64,000 nt of DNA from JAUVXJ01 sp964433755 (GTDB lineage Bacteria; Chloroflexota; Anaerolineae; UBA7937; B3-Chlor), in the NCBI GenBank assembly GCA_964433755.1, contig CAYSSR010000005.1, forward strand, positions 224,350-288,349. The letters run 5' to 3'. The translations under genes and the position numbers were made by a program. The notes under the pieces were generated by a model. That model was not told the origin of the DNA and did no database searches. It saw only the letters and a program-made list of their open reading frames with translations. This document shows, in pieces, positions 15,831 to 24,183 of this stretch (its first letter is position 1; each line of letters opens with the position of its first letter).

Positions 15831-17864
15831 GTGATACCGATATTCCCGTTCACTGCGATTGTCGGCCAGGGGCCGATGAAGCGCGGCTTGATCCTCAACG
15901 CCATCAACCCCTTGATCGGAGGGGTGCTCATCCGGGGCGAGAGGGGCACGGCGAAATCCACGGCCGCGCGGGCGCTGGCCGCTTTGTTGCCAGACATCGA
16001 GGTGGTGGCTGATTGCCCCTTCAACTGTGATCCGTACCGGCCCGAAGCGATGTGCGATTCGTGCGCTGAACGGTACCACCAGCGAGAGAAGCTGCCCGTG
16101 GCGAGCCGTCCCATCAGAATCATCGACCTGCCCGTGAGTGCGACAGAGGACCGGGTGGTGGGCACGCTCGACATCGAGACGGCCATCAGGTCGGGGGAGA
16201 AACGGTTCGAGGCAGGCGTGCTGGCGTCCGCCAATCGCGGCATGCTCTACGTGGATGAGGTGAACCTGCTGGATGACCACGTGGTGGACGTCCTGTTGGA
16301 CTCCGCGGCGATGGGTGTGAACGTCGTGGAGCGGGAGGGAATCTCCTTCAGCCATCCCGCGCAGTTCATCCTCGTGGGCACCATGAACCCCGAGGAGGGA
16401 GAGCTACGCCCTCAGCTTCTGGACCGCTTCGGGCTCTGCGTGATGATCAGCAGCATTTCGGAACCAGGGGCGCGCAAGGAGATCCTGGTCCGGCGTATCC
16501 AGTACGAGAGAGATCCCGTTGCCTTCTGTGACGTCTGGCGAGAGGAAGAGCGGCGGTTGGCGCGTCAAATCACCCGAGCCCGAGACCTTCTTCACGAGGT
16601 GTCGTACACGGAAGACGACCTCTCGGACATCGCTCAACTGACGGCGGACCTGGGCGTGGATGGCCATCGAGGGGACATCGTGATCCTCAAGGCAAGTCTC
16701 GCGCACGCTGCCTTCGAAGGCAGGAATAGGATCACCCAGCGGGACATCCTACTGGCGGCCGAACTGGCCTTGCCGCACCGCCTCAAGAAGCAGCCTCTTC
16801 AGCGCAGCGAGGCTCGCATGGAGCAACTCAGAGAGCAACTTCGCGGTGTGGAGGCTGGTGCTGCCGATCAGGATGCGTCCATGCTGCAGGAGATCCCCTC
16901 TGCGAGTAAAAAAAAAGACCTGACCGGCGATGAGGGGGAGGAAGAGGACGGCTCACCGCTGAAGTCCGCCCCCAAGAGCCAGCACGAGGGCGAAGATGGC
17001 GCTGCCTCCTCGACTAGCCGGGGCGTACCGATCCCCGTGGGTGGCCCTCTAAGGGTGCCCCGCTTGAGCACTCCGCTGGATCGTCTCTCCAGGCGCACCT
17101 CGGGTCGCCGCAGCCTCACTCGCACCAGCCGCAAGCGCGGCCGATACGTGTTTAGCAGGCCCATGGACGGCCGGATCGAAGACATTGCCTTCGATGCTAC
17201 GGTCCGCCAGGCGGCCCCGCAGCAGATCCACCGCCAGGGTTCCGGACTCGCCCTCGCTATAGACAGGGAGGACCTGCGCCGGAAGGTCCGAGTCACCCGG
17301 GCAGCGAACCTCGTGCTCTTCGTGGTGGACGCCAGTTGGTCCATGGCGGCGGCTGAGCGGATGATAGCCACCAAAGGAGCCATACTATCTCTGCTTCAGG
17401 ATGCCTACCAACGCCGCGACAGAGTGGGTCTCATCGTTTTCCGGCAGAATGGGGCAGAGTTGCTGTTGCCCCCAACGTCCAGCGTCAAGCTGGCAGAGAG
17501 GACGCTGGGGGACATCACCGTGGGTGGCAAGACGCCTCTATCGAGTGGTCTGCACCTGGGATACCAGGTCTTCATGCGAGAGGTCAACAGGAACCCGGAG
17601 GTGATGCCGTTGATGATTCTCCTTACGGACGGCGCGGGGAACGTCTCCATGACCGACATGACGCCCCACGAGGAAAGCTGCAAGCTTGCGGAGTTGCTAC
17701 ACCACAGCGACGTCCGGTCAGTGGTCATCAACACCGAACACAAGTCCTTCGATCGCGGCTTGGCGCAGGAATTGGCCTTCCATCTGGGGGGAGAATGCTA
17801 CACCCTGGAGGAACTGGGGGCCGAAGAGCTGTACAAGACGGTGCGTAGCGAACTGCCATGCTGA
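15831..17864 (+). CDS. Magnesium/cobalt chelatase-like protein, fused AAA+ (I) and VWA (D) domains
   Basis: A 677-residue protein. Residues 1-330 form an AAA+ chelatase I-type module: FTAIVGQGPMKRGL, Walker A GERGTAKST, the Cys-bearing CPFNCDPYRPEAMCDSC insert, Walker B MLYVDEVNLL and the GTMNPEEGELRPQLLDRFGL sensor. An acidic/Lys/Ser linker (about 340-440) includes an A-rich AAAAAAAA run in the DNA. The C-terminal VWA domain keeps an intact MIDAS (DASWSM, GGKTPLS, LLTDGAGN). Such I-D fusions act with a large BchH/CobN subunit in metal insertion into tetrapyrroles; none is present here, so the substrate is open. The GTG start has AAGGGGG ten bases upstream. Confidence 0.87.
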   Translation: MIPIFPFTAIVGQGPMKRGLILNAINPLIGGVLIRGERGTAKSTAARALAALLPDIEVVADCPFNCDPYRPEAMCDSCAERYHQREKLPVASRPIRIIDLPVSATEDRVVGTLDIETAIRSGEKRFEAGVLASANRGMLYVDEVNLLDDHVVDVLLDSAAMGVNVVEREGISFSHPAQFILVGTMNPEEGELRPQLLDRFGLCVMISSISEPGARKEILVRRIQYERDPVAFCDVWREEERRLARQITRARDLLHEVSYTEDDLSDIAQLTADLGVDGHRGDIVILKASLAHAAFEGRNRITQRDILLAAELALPHRLKKQPLQRSEARMEQLREQLRGVEAGAADQDASMLQEIPSASKKKDLTGDEGEEEDGSPLKSAPKSQHEGEDGAASSTSRGVPIPVGGPLRVPRLSTPLDRLSRRTSGRRSLTRTSRKRGRYVFSRPMDGRIEDIAFDATVRQAAPQQIHRQGSGLALAIDREDLRRKVRVTRAANLVLFVVDASWSMAAAERMIATKGAILSLLQDAYQRRDRVGLIVFRQNGAELLLPPTSSVKLAERTLGDITVGGKTPLSSGLHLGYQVFMREVNRNPEVMPLMILLTDGAGNVSMTDMTPHEESCKLAELLHHSDVRSVVINTEHKSFDRGLAQELAFHLGGECYTLEELGAEELYKTVRSELPC

Positions 17865-17958
17865 AGTGGGCTGGCAGAGAATGGAGCCTGAACGGGCTCT
17901 CGTGGTGCGGCACTTGCCGTCGGCGTGCCTGTCGATGGCGCGTCTAGGGTAGCGGCGG

Positions 17959-17991
17959 AGAGCGGGGTGGAATCCCCCGCTCTATTCTTTT
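17959..17991 (+). terminator. Rho-independent terminator after the chelatase-like gene
   Basis: AGAGCGGGG (17959-17967) pairs with CCCCGCTCT (17975-17983) around a 7-base loop, followed by ATTCTTTTG. Confidence 0.8.
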
Positions 17992-18382
17992 GTGGGCTTC
18001 GTGGCGAGGGCGATGGCTATGGTGGAGACGGCAAGGGCTGTGGAAGTGAATTCGGATCTGGACAGAGATGCCGCACATGAGTTCTGGGCGGGGTGTGGCT
18101 ACGCCCGCCTCGCCTTTCAGTTCCGGAAGGTGATCCCCTAACGGCGGCCCGGGCAGAGTCCAGGGCCAAGGGCATGGAGCCGGGGATGCTGCGTCACGTC
18201 GCGACCCAGCGGTGTGAGATGTCGTGGAGGTCCGTTTTCACGCCCCGCGGGTCATTCTCGAGCCTGGGCATGGCGACGTTCGTCGTCAAGCTCCGTCCGC
18301 ATTGGCCGTCGGGCGCGCAGCGTGGCAAGAGGGTGGATCTCATCCACTGTGCTTGGTGTGGAGCAGGTGAGGAGGAGAAGAG
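17992..18382. other. Intergenic stretch before the PhzF-like gene
   Basis: About 390 bases. The short frames crossing it lack ribosome sites and protein-like composition. No convincing promoter was found; the only clear signal is the GGAGGAG ribosome site (18371-18377) of the next gene. Confidence 0.4.
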
Positions 18383-19306
18383 GTGAAGGAGTATCGGTTT
18401 GTACAGGTGGACGTGTTCACCAACGAGGTCTTCGGAGGCAACCCCCTCGCGGTCTTCCCGGAGGCCGAGGGCTTGACTTCGGGCGAGATGCAGCAACTCG
18501 CGCGGGAGATGAATCTGTCGGAGACGACCTTCGTATTGCCCCCCGAGGACCCCAGCGCCGACTTCAGGGTTCGTATCTTTGCTGCCAGCATGGAGATGCC
18601 CTTCGCGGGGCACCCTGTGGTGGGCACACACTGGGTGTTGGCGCATCTCGGCCGGGTGGAACTGAAGGAGTCGGTAACCGTGGTCCGTTTCGAGTTGGGC
18701 GTAGGCGTGTTGCCTGCTGAGCTCGAGGTGACGGGAGGCCAGGTAGAGCGGGTGGTGATGACCAGCGACCAGCCCACGTTTCTGGACGTACTGCAAGACG
18801 TGACGGAGTTGGCCTCGGGCCTGGGCGCCCCCGAGGAGGCGATCACCGAGACACACTTGCCGGTCCAGGTGGTGTCCACAGGGATACCATCGCTGATGGT
18901 GCCTCTACGTTCGCTGGCAGAGGTGCAGGCGCTCGATGCGAGCAAGCTGAACGTCGCCGCCCTGTCCCGGGTGTGCGAGCCCCTGGGGACGGACACGGTG
19001 CTGGTGTTCGCGCTGGACACGGTGGACCCGAAGGCGACGGCGCACGTCCGCTTCTTTGCGCCGATGCTCGGAGTGCCGGAGGACCCCGCTACCGGATCCG
19101 CCAACGGCACTCTGGGCGCATACCTGGTGTTCCACCGAGCTGTGCCCGTTAAGGAGGGCGCCAACCAGTTCGTCATCGAACAGGGATCGGAGATGGGCAG
19201 ACCCAGCATCTTGCATGTCCTGGTGGACACGTCCGGAGGCGAAATCAGCAGGGTGCGGGTGGCAGGCACTGTGGTGGCGGTCCTCGAAGGTACGGTACGG
19301 TTCTGA
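18383..19306 (+). CDS. PhzF family epimerase/isomerase
   Basis: A 307-residue protein of typical PhzF length. The two-lobed diaminopimelate-epimerase-like fold is recognisable from VQVDVFTNEVFGGNPLAVF, the catalytic Glu in MNLSETTFVLPP, MPFAGHPVVGTHWVL, and the second-lobe signature EDPATGSANGTLGAYLV. Family members isomerise small acids such as dihydro-hydroxyanthranilate, but most bacterial homologues lie outside phenazine loci and their substrates are unknown; no phenazine gene is near. The GTG start at 18383 follows GGAGGAG closely. The HD-domain gene follows after 40 bp. Confidence 0.9.
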   Translation: MKEYRFVQVDVFTNEVFGGNPLAVFPEAEGLTSGEMQQLAREMNLSETTFVLPPEDPSADFRVRIFAASMEMPFAGHPVVGTHWVLAHLGRVELKESVTVVRFELGVGVLPAELEVTGGQVERVVMTSDQPTFLDVLQDVTELASGLGAPEEAITETHLPVQVVSTGIPSLMVPLRSLAEVQALDASKLNVAALSRVCEPLGTDTVLVFALDTVDPKATAHVRFFAPMLGVPEDPATGSANGTLGAYLVFHRAVPVKEGANQFVIEQGSEMGRPSILHVLVDTSGGEISRVRVAGTVVAVLEGTVRF

Positions 19307-19346
19307 GAGTGCGCCTGCCGTTCTCGCGGACGGCGGCCAGAGAGAG

Positions 19347-20687
19347 ATGAAGCAGCACGAATCGCTGGGCTTCCTCGGCCAGCCGGACGTTCGAAACGCG
19401 ATCTTGCTGAGTGAGATAGGCGTGCTCGTACACGACCTCGGCAAGGTGAGCGCGGAGTTCGTGGCGGGCGAGCGCGCCTTTCACAGTCACCTGGTGCTTC
19501 GGCGCCTGACGAGGGGCAAGGACGTCTACCTCGGCTGCGATCCAGGCCCGTGGTCGGCGGTTGCCCACGTGCTGAGAACGGCCAGCTTCGTTCTCGAGGA
19601 GAGGGTTGTAGCCGACGTGGTCTCCGGCGAGATGGTAGAGCGTCGGTTCAGAGGTCTCGCTGGTCCGGACTATGGCGTGGAGTCCCTGGAGGCCGTCCTG
19701 GACTGCGCCAGGGCCCGGCTACCGGCGGATCGTAAGGCGGCCTTCGAGCGAGTTGCTGGGTTGGCGCGCCGGACGTGGCTGGACTTCGTATGGCAGGTGG
19801 AGCAGGAGGAGGCCATCGGTGCCATGGAGCCACCCTTCGTTGGTGTGGATGGGTTCTACGAACAACTGGACCAGTTGCCTTCCGTGGCCGATTTGCTGGA
19901 GATGGGGGGCCGGACGTGGCATTCTGACGAGATGCAGCCGCCAGAGGCAAGGCTCCTACGAGCGATCCGTGGAGGCGAACGCGCTGCCGGCTCGCCATCG
20001 TCGAGGTGTGAACCACGCTGGCTGGCCGACGTTCGGCACCTGTGGTGTGAGGTGCTGACCAATCAGTTCCTGGAGATCAACAACATCAGAAAGGACGGCC
20101 CCGGAGATCTGGGCTCGTGGTTCTGGAAGAGCCGGCTCGACGCGGGTCACGATGCGGCCACCGCTCTCCTGGGCGAACACGGACCACTGCCGACCCTCGA
20201 CGACGAGCAGAGGGAAGCACTGAAGTGGCTGGGAGTGCGGGTCATCAGCCGGTGGGCGTGCAGCAAGATCGTGCTGGGCGCCCGGGCGAACGGTACCCCT
20301 GTAAGCCTCTGGGATCACTGCTCGACTCTCGCCGCACTCCACAAGTCGAGCACCTCGCAGGCGCTCCTCTCCGGGAGCTGGCCTGATGGGCATCAGCTCT
20401 CCTGGCGCAGCCTGCGAGTGGGGATTCGACGCGCCAGAGCGGCTGAGGTGACGACGATCAAGGAGTTGATCGAAGTGGAGTATCCCCTGGGCAACGAACT
20501 GATGCGCACGGACGCAGAGGTCCACTTCAGCTTTCCAGGTTTGGATGGTCGCCCGGCGGCCAACCTGCTGGGAGAGCTCGCAGTCGAACTCCGTAGCCTG
20601 TTGGGGAAAAGCGAGTCTCCAAAGATGCAGCTCTCGCCGCTATCCAAACGGGAAGCTGGTTTGCTCGCGGGAAGGAGTGTCTGCTAG
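19347..20687 (+). CDS. Csx11/Cas10-like HD-domain protein, shortened and orphan
   Basis: About 446 residues from ATG 19347, with GAGAG just upstream; residues further upstream in frame read through the PhzF gene and are not protein-like. The N-terminus has an HD signature, LLSEIGVLVHDLGKVSAEFV (His29-Asp30, Lys33). Later blocks recall the Csx11 branch of Cas10-like CRISPR proteins: NQFLEINNIRKDG, a SLWDHCSTLAALHKSS segment near 325 and VEYPLGNELMRTD near 395. Csx11/Cas10 proteins are usually about twice as long and continue into palm domains; here the chain ends after the PLGNE block with no GGDD motif. The last 4 bp overlap the convergent efp gene. No cas gene or repeat array lies in the window. 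It could instead be a distinct HD phosphohydrolase. Confidence 0.6.
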   Translation: MKQHESLGFLGQPDVRNAILLSEIGVLVHDLGKVSAEFVAGERAFHSHLVLRRLTRGKDVYLGCDPGPWSAVAHVLRTASFVLEERVVADVVSGEMVERRFRGLAGPDYGVESLEAVLDCARARLPADRKAAFERVAGLARRTWLDFVWQVEQEEAIGAMEPPFVGVDGFYEQLDQLPSVADLLEMGGRTWHSDEMQPPEARLLRAIRGGERAAGSPSSRCEPRWLADVRHLWCEVLTNQFLEINNIRKDGPGDLGSWFWKSRLDAGHDAATALLGEHGPLPTLDDEQREALKWLGVRVISRWACSKIVLGARANGTPVSLWDHCSTLAALHKSSTSQALLSGSWPDGHQLSWRSLRVGIRRARAAEVTTIKELIEVEYPLGNELMRTDAEVHFSFPGLDGRPAANLLGELAVELRSLLGKSESPKMQLSPLSKREAGLLAGRSVC

Positions 20688-21241
20688 ACTCGGGTGAGGT
20701 ATTCTCCCGTTCTGGTGTCCACGCGTACTGTGTCGCCCTCCTCGACGAAGAGGGGCACCTGGACTACGAGACCGGTCTCCATTGTAGCGCGCTTCGTCGC
20801 TCCAGTCGCCGTGTCCCCCTTGACGCCGGGGTCGGTATGGGCGACCTCGAGGTCGACGGTGACCGGCAGCTCTATCTCCACGGGCTGGCCTTCGTGCATG
20901 GAGACGGATAGCATCAGTCCCTCTTTCAGGTAGTCCACGTTCTCCTGCAGGGTCTCGGCCGATAGCGCTGGCTGCTCGTAGGTCTCCGTATCCATGAAGT
21001 AGTAGAGATCCCCGTCCCGGTAGAGGTACTGCACTTGTCGTAGCTCCAAGCGCACGTCCAGGAACTTGTCGCTGGCGCCGAAAGTGCGCTCGATGGTGCG
21101 CCCAGTGCGGAGGTTTCGCAGCTTGACTCGCACGTTGGCGCTTCCTCGTCCTATGTATGAATGCTGGTACTCGAGCACGCGATGCAGGTCGCCATCCAGC
21201 TCGAACGTGACTCCTTTTCTCAAGTCGGTTGACGTAATCAT
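20684..21241 (-). CDS. efp: Translation elongation factor P
   Basis: A 185-residue protein of standard EF-P length with three beta-barrel domains: MITSTDLRKGVTFELDGDLHRV, the central VQYLYRDGDLYYFMDTETYEQ and the C-terminal signature GDTATGATKRATMETGLVVQVPLF (split here as DTATGATKRATMETG). EF-P relieves ribosomes stalled at proline runs, relevant in a genome with long Thr/Pro stretches. The loop that enters the ribosomal P site reads YIGRGSANVR, with Arg32 where E. coli has modified Lys34, so lysylation would not apply. It lies 3 bp after the histidine kinase gene and is probably co-transcribed with it. Confidence 0.95.
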   Translation of the reverse strand: MITSTDLRKGVTFELDGDLHRVLEYQHSYIGRGSANVRVKLRNLRTGRTIERTFGASDKFLDVRLELRQVQYLYRDGDLYYFMDTETYEQPALSAETLQENVDYLKEGLMLSVSMHEGQPVEIELPVTVDLEVAHTDPGVKGDTATGATKRATMETGLVVQVPLFVEEGDTVRVDTRTGEYLTRV

Positions 21242-21244
21242 GTA

Positions 21245-22870
21245 CTAGTGTCCTTTCGCGTTTTCTGGCTGGGGATCAAGATGGCGCGAGATGGTGAAGG
21301 AGAAAGTGCTTCCCTTTCCTACCTCGCTCTCCACCCACACCTGTCCCTCGTGGAGTTCGACCAGTTCCTTGACGATGGAGAGGCCCAAGCCGACGCCTGG
21401 ATGCTCCCTTCTGAGAGAGTCGCCAACTTGATAGAACCGGTCGAATAGCCTTCTGAACTCTTCCGTGGCGATGCCTACGCCGGTATCCTTGACAAACATG
21501 CCAAGCTGGTCCTCGGTTACGCTAGCGCCGATGTCGATACTGCCCCCCGGTGGCGTGAACTTGATGGCGTTGGACAGCAGATTGGAGAGAATGAGGTGCA
21601 GCTTGCCTTGGTCAAGCCAGATGGCAGGCATGTCCTCGGGAATGCTCACGGTGAATGCCTGCTCCTTCTCGTCCATCTGGAAGCCCAGATCCTGAACCAC
21701 TGCTTGCACGGTGCCGGCTATCTGCACTGGCTGCAACTCGAGCTCCATCTCGCCCGCCTCCAGATAGCGGAGGTTCACCATGTCGGTCACCAGGTTCTTG
21801 AGCTGGGTCGCGCTCTGGATGATCGCCTCGGTGTATTTCTTGTTGGCGTCGGCCGCTTGCTCGTCCAGGAGGTGAGCGTACCCGAGCAGTATGGCCAGGG
21901 GCGTGCGCAACTCGTGGGAGGCCACGTTGATGAACTCGCTCTTCAGTTCGTCCAGCTTCTTCAAGTCTTCGTAAGCCTGCTGGGTCTCCTCGAACAGGCG
22001 TGCGTTCTTGATGGCGATGGCCGCTTGGCCGGCGAGCACCGACGACAGTTCCAGCGATCCTGCGGTGAAGGGGGAGTCGTTGCTTCCCAACTTGCTCAGG
22101 TTCAGAACGCCGATCAACTCTTGCCTCACCACGAGGGGAACACAGACTGCTGAGGAGATCTGATCCTGCTTCATTAGCTTGCGCAGCTCGCCCCCTGGCG
22201 GCGAGGCGCTGTCGAGCACCAGAGCTTCACGTTGCTCCGCCACCCTGCCGGCGATCCCCTGTCCTAGTTTGATCCTCGTGGTCGCGACCACATCCTCTGG
22301 GAGACCGATGGCGGCCTGAATAGTCAAGCTTTGGGTGCCTTCGTCAAACAACATCAGCGAGGCTCGATCAGCGGCAGTCTCGCGACAGCTTACCTCAACG
22401 ATCTCTACGAGCAACTGCTGAAGGTTGGTCACGCCCATGAAAGCCTTGCTCAACTCGTAGAGAGGAATCAGAGCCCGGAGACGGATATTCTCCCGTCGAG
22501 CGCGCCCCCTGGTGAGAGCAGAAGAGACGACCTCTCGCAACTCTCGCGCCGAGAAGGGTCTTGGTACCAGGTCATCCACTCCCTGACGCAGGACGTCGAG
22601 CCCCGCTGCCGTCGCGCTCTGGCCGATCATGACCACACCCACGATCCCAGGGTCGATGGCTTTGACGGCTTGCACTGTATCCAACCCATCCTGAGGATGC
22701 GCCGTGAGGTCGGCGAGCACCAAGTCGAACTGCTGGCAGCGAGCCATGTCGATAGCCTGCTGGCCTCTGGTTGCAGCAGTGACCTCGTATCCGGCACGTT
22801 TGAGCACGCTTGCGCAGGATTCTAGCGCCTGTGCGTCATTGTCTACGACCAGGATTCGCTCGCCGGGCAT
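21245..22870 (-). CDS. Hybrid sensor: receiver + GAF + histidine kinase
   Basis: A 541-residue protein. A receiver domain (1-120) has the acidic pocket VVDNDAQ and Asp54 in VLADLT, but the conserved Thr/Ser is replaced by Gly (VVMIGQSAT) and the KPF Lys by Arg (PRPF), so phosphotransfer may be atypical. A GAF domain spans about 150-290. The kinase follows: H-box VASHELRTPLAIL with His319, N-box NLLSNAIKF, then DTGVGI and GVGLGLSIVKEL. There are no membrane segments, so it senses a cytoplasmic signal. EF-P follows after 3 bp. It diverges from a response-regulator diguanylate cyclase, which may be its partner. Confidence 0.92.
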   Translation of the reverse strand: MPGERILVVDNDAQALESCASVLKRAGYEVTAATRGQQAIDMARCQQFDLVLADLTAHPQDGLDTVQAVKAIDPGIVGVVMIGQSATAAGLDVLRQGVDDLVPRPFSARELREVVSSALTRGRARRENIRLRALIPLYELSKAFMGVTNLQQLLVEIVEVSCRETAADRASLMLFDEGTQSLTIQAAIGLPEDVVATTRIKLGQGIAGRVAEQREALVLDSASPPGGELRKLMKQDQISSAVCVPLVVRQELIGVLNLSKLGSNDSPFTAGSLELSSVLAGQAAIAIKNARLFEETQQAYEDLKKLDELKSEFINVASHELRTPLAILLGYAHLLDEQAADANKKYTEAIIQSATQLKNLVTDMVNLRYLEAGEMELELQPVQIAGTVQAVVQDLGFQMDEKEQAFTVSIPEDMPAIWLDQGKLHLILSNLLSNAIKFTPPGGSIDIGASVTEDQLGMFVKDTGVGIATEEFRRLFDRFYQVGDSLRREHPGVGLGLSIVKELVELHEGQVWVESEVGKGSTFSFTISRHLDPQPENAKGH

Positions 22871-22904
22871 CTCACATCAGCTCTTTCCGCTCAACGCTGC
22901 CGCT

Positions 22905-22933
22905 ATTTTAGCACAGGGCAACGTCGCAGACAA
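22905..22933 (-). promoter_or_regulatory. Sigma70-type promoter for the hybrid kinase and efp
   Basis: On the minus strand: TTGTCT (22933-22928), 17-bp spacer, TAAAAT (22910-22905), about 35 bases before the start codon. Confidence 0.6.
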
Positions 22934-23078
22934 TGGAGTAACCCCTAATGTGGCACCCCGCGCTAGGGCCGATCGAGAGCGACCGGATGCTTGCCCAGGT
23001 GTGGGTCGTGTGTCAGAGACGGCGTGTGTGGAGCAGCTGGAGAGATCATCGGCGTCCGAAACGGCCACGGTAGCCTGG

Positions 23079-23107
23079 TTGCGAGAAGACGAGAAGTTCG
23101 GTATAAT
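23079..23107 (+). promoter_or_regulatory. Sigma70-type promoter for the response regulator/diguanylate cyclase
   Basis: TTGCGA (23079-23084), 17-bp spacer, a perfect TATAAT (23102-23107). The ATG at 23160 would have a leader of about 45 bases with GGGAGAG as ribosome site. Confidence 0.7.
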
Positions 23108-23159
23108 GTAGCTTGTCCCCCTAACGTCGTTGTGTGCGTCAAAACTGGGAGAGAGTCAA

Positions 23160-24170
23160 ATGACACCCCCGCCCCCGAATGCCGAGGGACCTATTAGCGC
23201 ACATCCCGGAGAGGAAGCAAACGCCGAGGAGGCGGTCACCAGAGAGGGGGACAAGCTCTTCTCTAGGGTTCTCGTCGTTGACGACGAAGAGGTGGTGTGC
23301 AGGTTCCTGGAGCGAGTACTGGATGGGCACGGTCACCAGGTTGAAGTGTGTCACGGGGGGCGAGAAGCCATCGCCCGACTGGAGGATGATTCCTTCGACC
23401 TGGTCATCACCGACCTCAAGATGCCTGGCGTCGATGGAATAGATGTTCTGAGGAAGGCAAAGGAGCTCGATCCTCTGTGCGAAGTAGTGGTGATCACCGC
23501 GTACGCCTCCGTGGAGTCCGCGGTGGAGGTCATGAAACTCGGTGCCTACGATTACATCAGCAAGCCGTTCAACGTCGATCGGATCAGGATCGTCGTAGAC
23601 AAAGCGCTGGAGAAGCGCAGGCTGCTTCGGGCAGCGGGGGAGCGGGACTTCTACAAGAGACTGTCTCAGTTGGACGGCCTGACCGAGGTGTACAACAGGC
23701 GCACGTTCGAGGAACTCCTTGCGGCGGAGGTCTCTCGAGCGGACAGGTTCAGACGACCTTTGTCATTGCTGATGGTCGACCTGGACCATCTGAAGGTGGT
23801 GAACGATCGGTTTGGGCATCAGGTCGGTGATGAGGTCCTGAAGGGCACGGCGCGGCGACTGAAAAGGTCTGTGCGCAACTGCGATGCCGTCGCCAGATAC
23901 GGCGGGGATGAGTTCGTCATCATCCTGGTGGAGACGGGGAAGTCAGATGCCATGACCACTGCGCAGCGCTTGACTCGTCTCATGAGGGCGTCCCCGACGG
24001 AGGCGGGCGCCGACGATGGCGGGGAAGATCGAGCGATGACGGTCAGCATAGGTGTGGCGAGCTATCCCACGGACGCCAGGGTGCGGGATGAGCTGGTCAG
24101 GAGGGCCGACCAGGCCCTCTACGAGGCCAAGGCGCAGGGGGGCGACTGCGCCAGACCCGCCAGCCCCTAG
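23160..24170 (+). CDS. Response regulator with GGDEF diguanylate cyclase output
   Basis: About 336 residues. After a Pro/Glu-rich start of about 35 residues comes a canonical receiver domain: VLVVDDEEVV, phospho-Asp in LVITDLKMPG, VVVITAYAS and the Lys in ISKPF. The C-terminal GGDEF domain has YGGDEFV intact, preceded by RNCD, an RxxD inhibitory site five residues upstream, and SIGVASYP after it. It should make cyclic di-GMP from GTP when phosphorylated and be product-inhibited. ATG 23160 is preferred over GTG 23130 because GGGAGAG lies just before it. The MoxR gene starts 13 bp downstream. Confidence 0.94.
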   Translation: MTPPPPNAEGPISAHPGEEANAEEAVTREGDKLFSRVLVVDDEEVVCRFLERVLDGHGHQVEVCHGGREAIARLEDDSFDLVITDLKMPGVDGIDVLRKAKELDPLCEVVVITAYASVESAVEVMKLGAYDYISKPFNVDRIRIVVDKALEKRRLLRAAGERDFYKRLSQLDGLTEVYNRRTFEELLAAEVSRADRFRRPLSLLMVDLDHLKVVNDRFGHQVGDEVLKGTARRLKRSVRNCDAVARYGGDEFVIILVETGKSDAMTTAQRLTRLMRASPTEAGADDGGEDRAMTVSIGVASYPTDARVRDELVRRADQALYEAKAQGGDCARPASP

Positions 24171-24183
24171 GGAGCAACCCGAG

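Noticed and set aside
18214..18720. Long alternative frames overlapping the start of the PhzF-like gene.
   Set aside because: Arg/Gly-rich shadow of a high-GC coding region; the PhzF frame has all family motifs and the GGAGGAG site.
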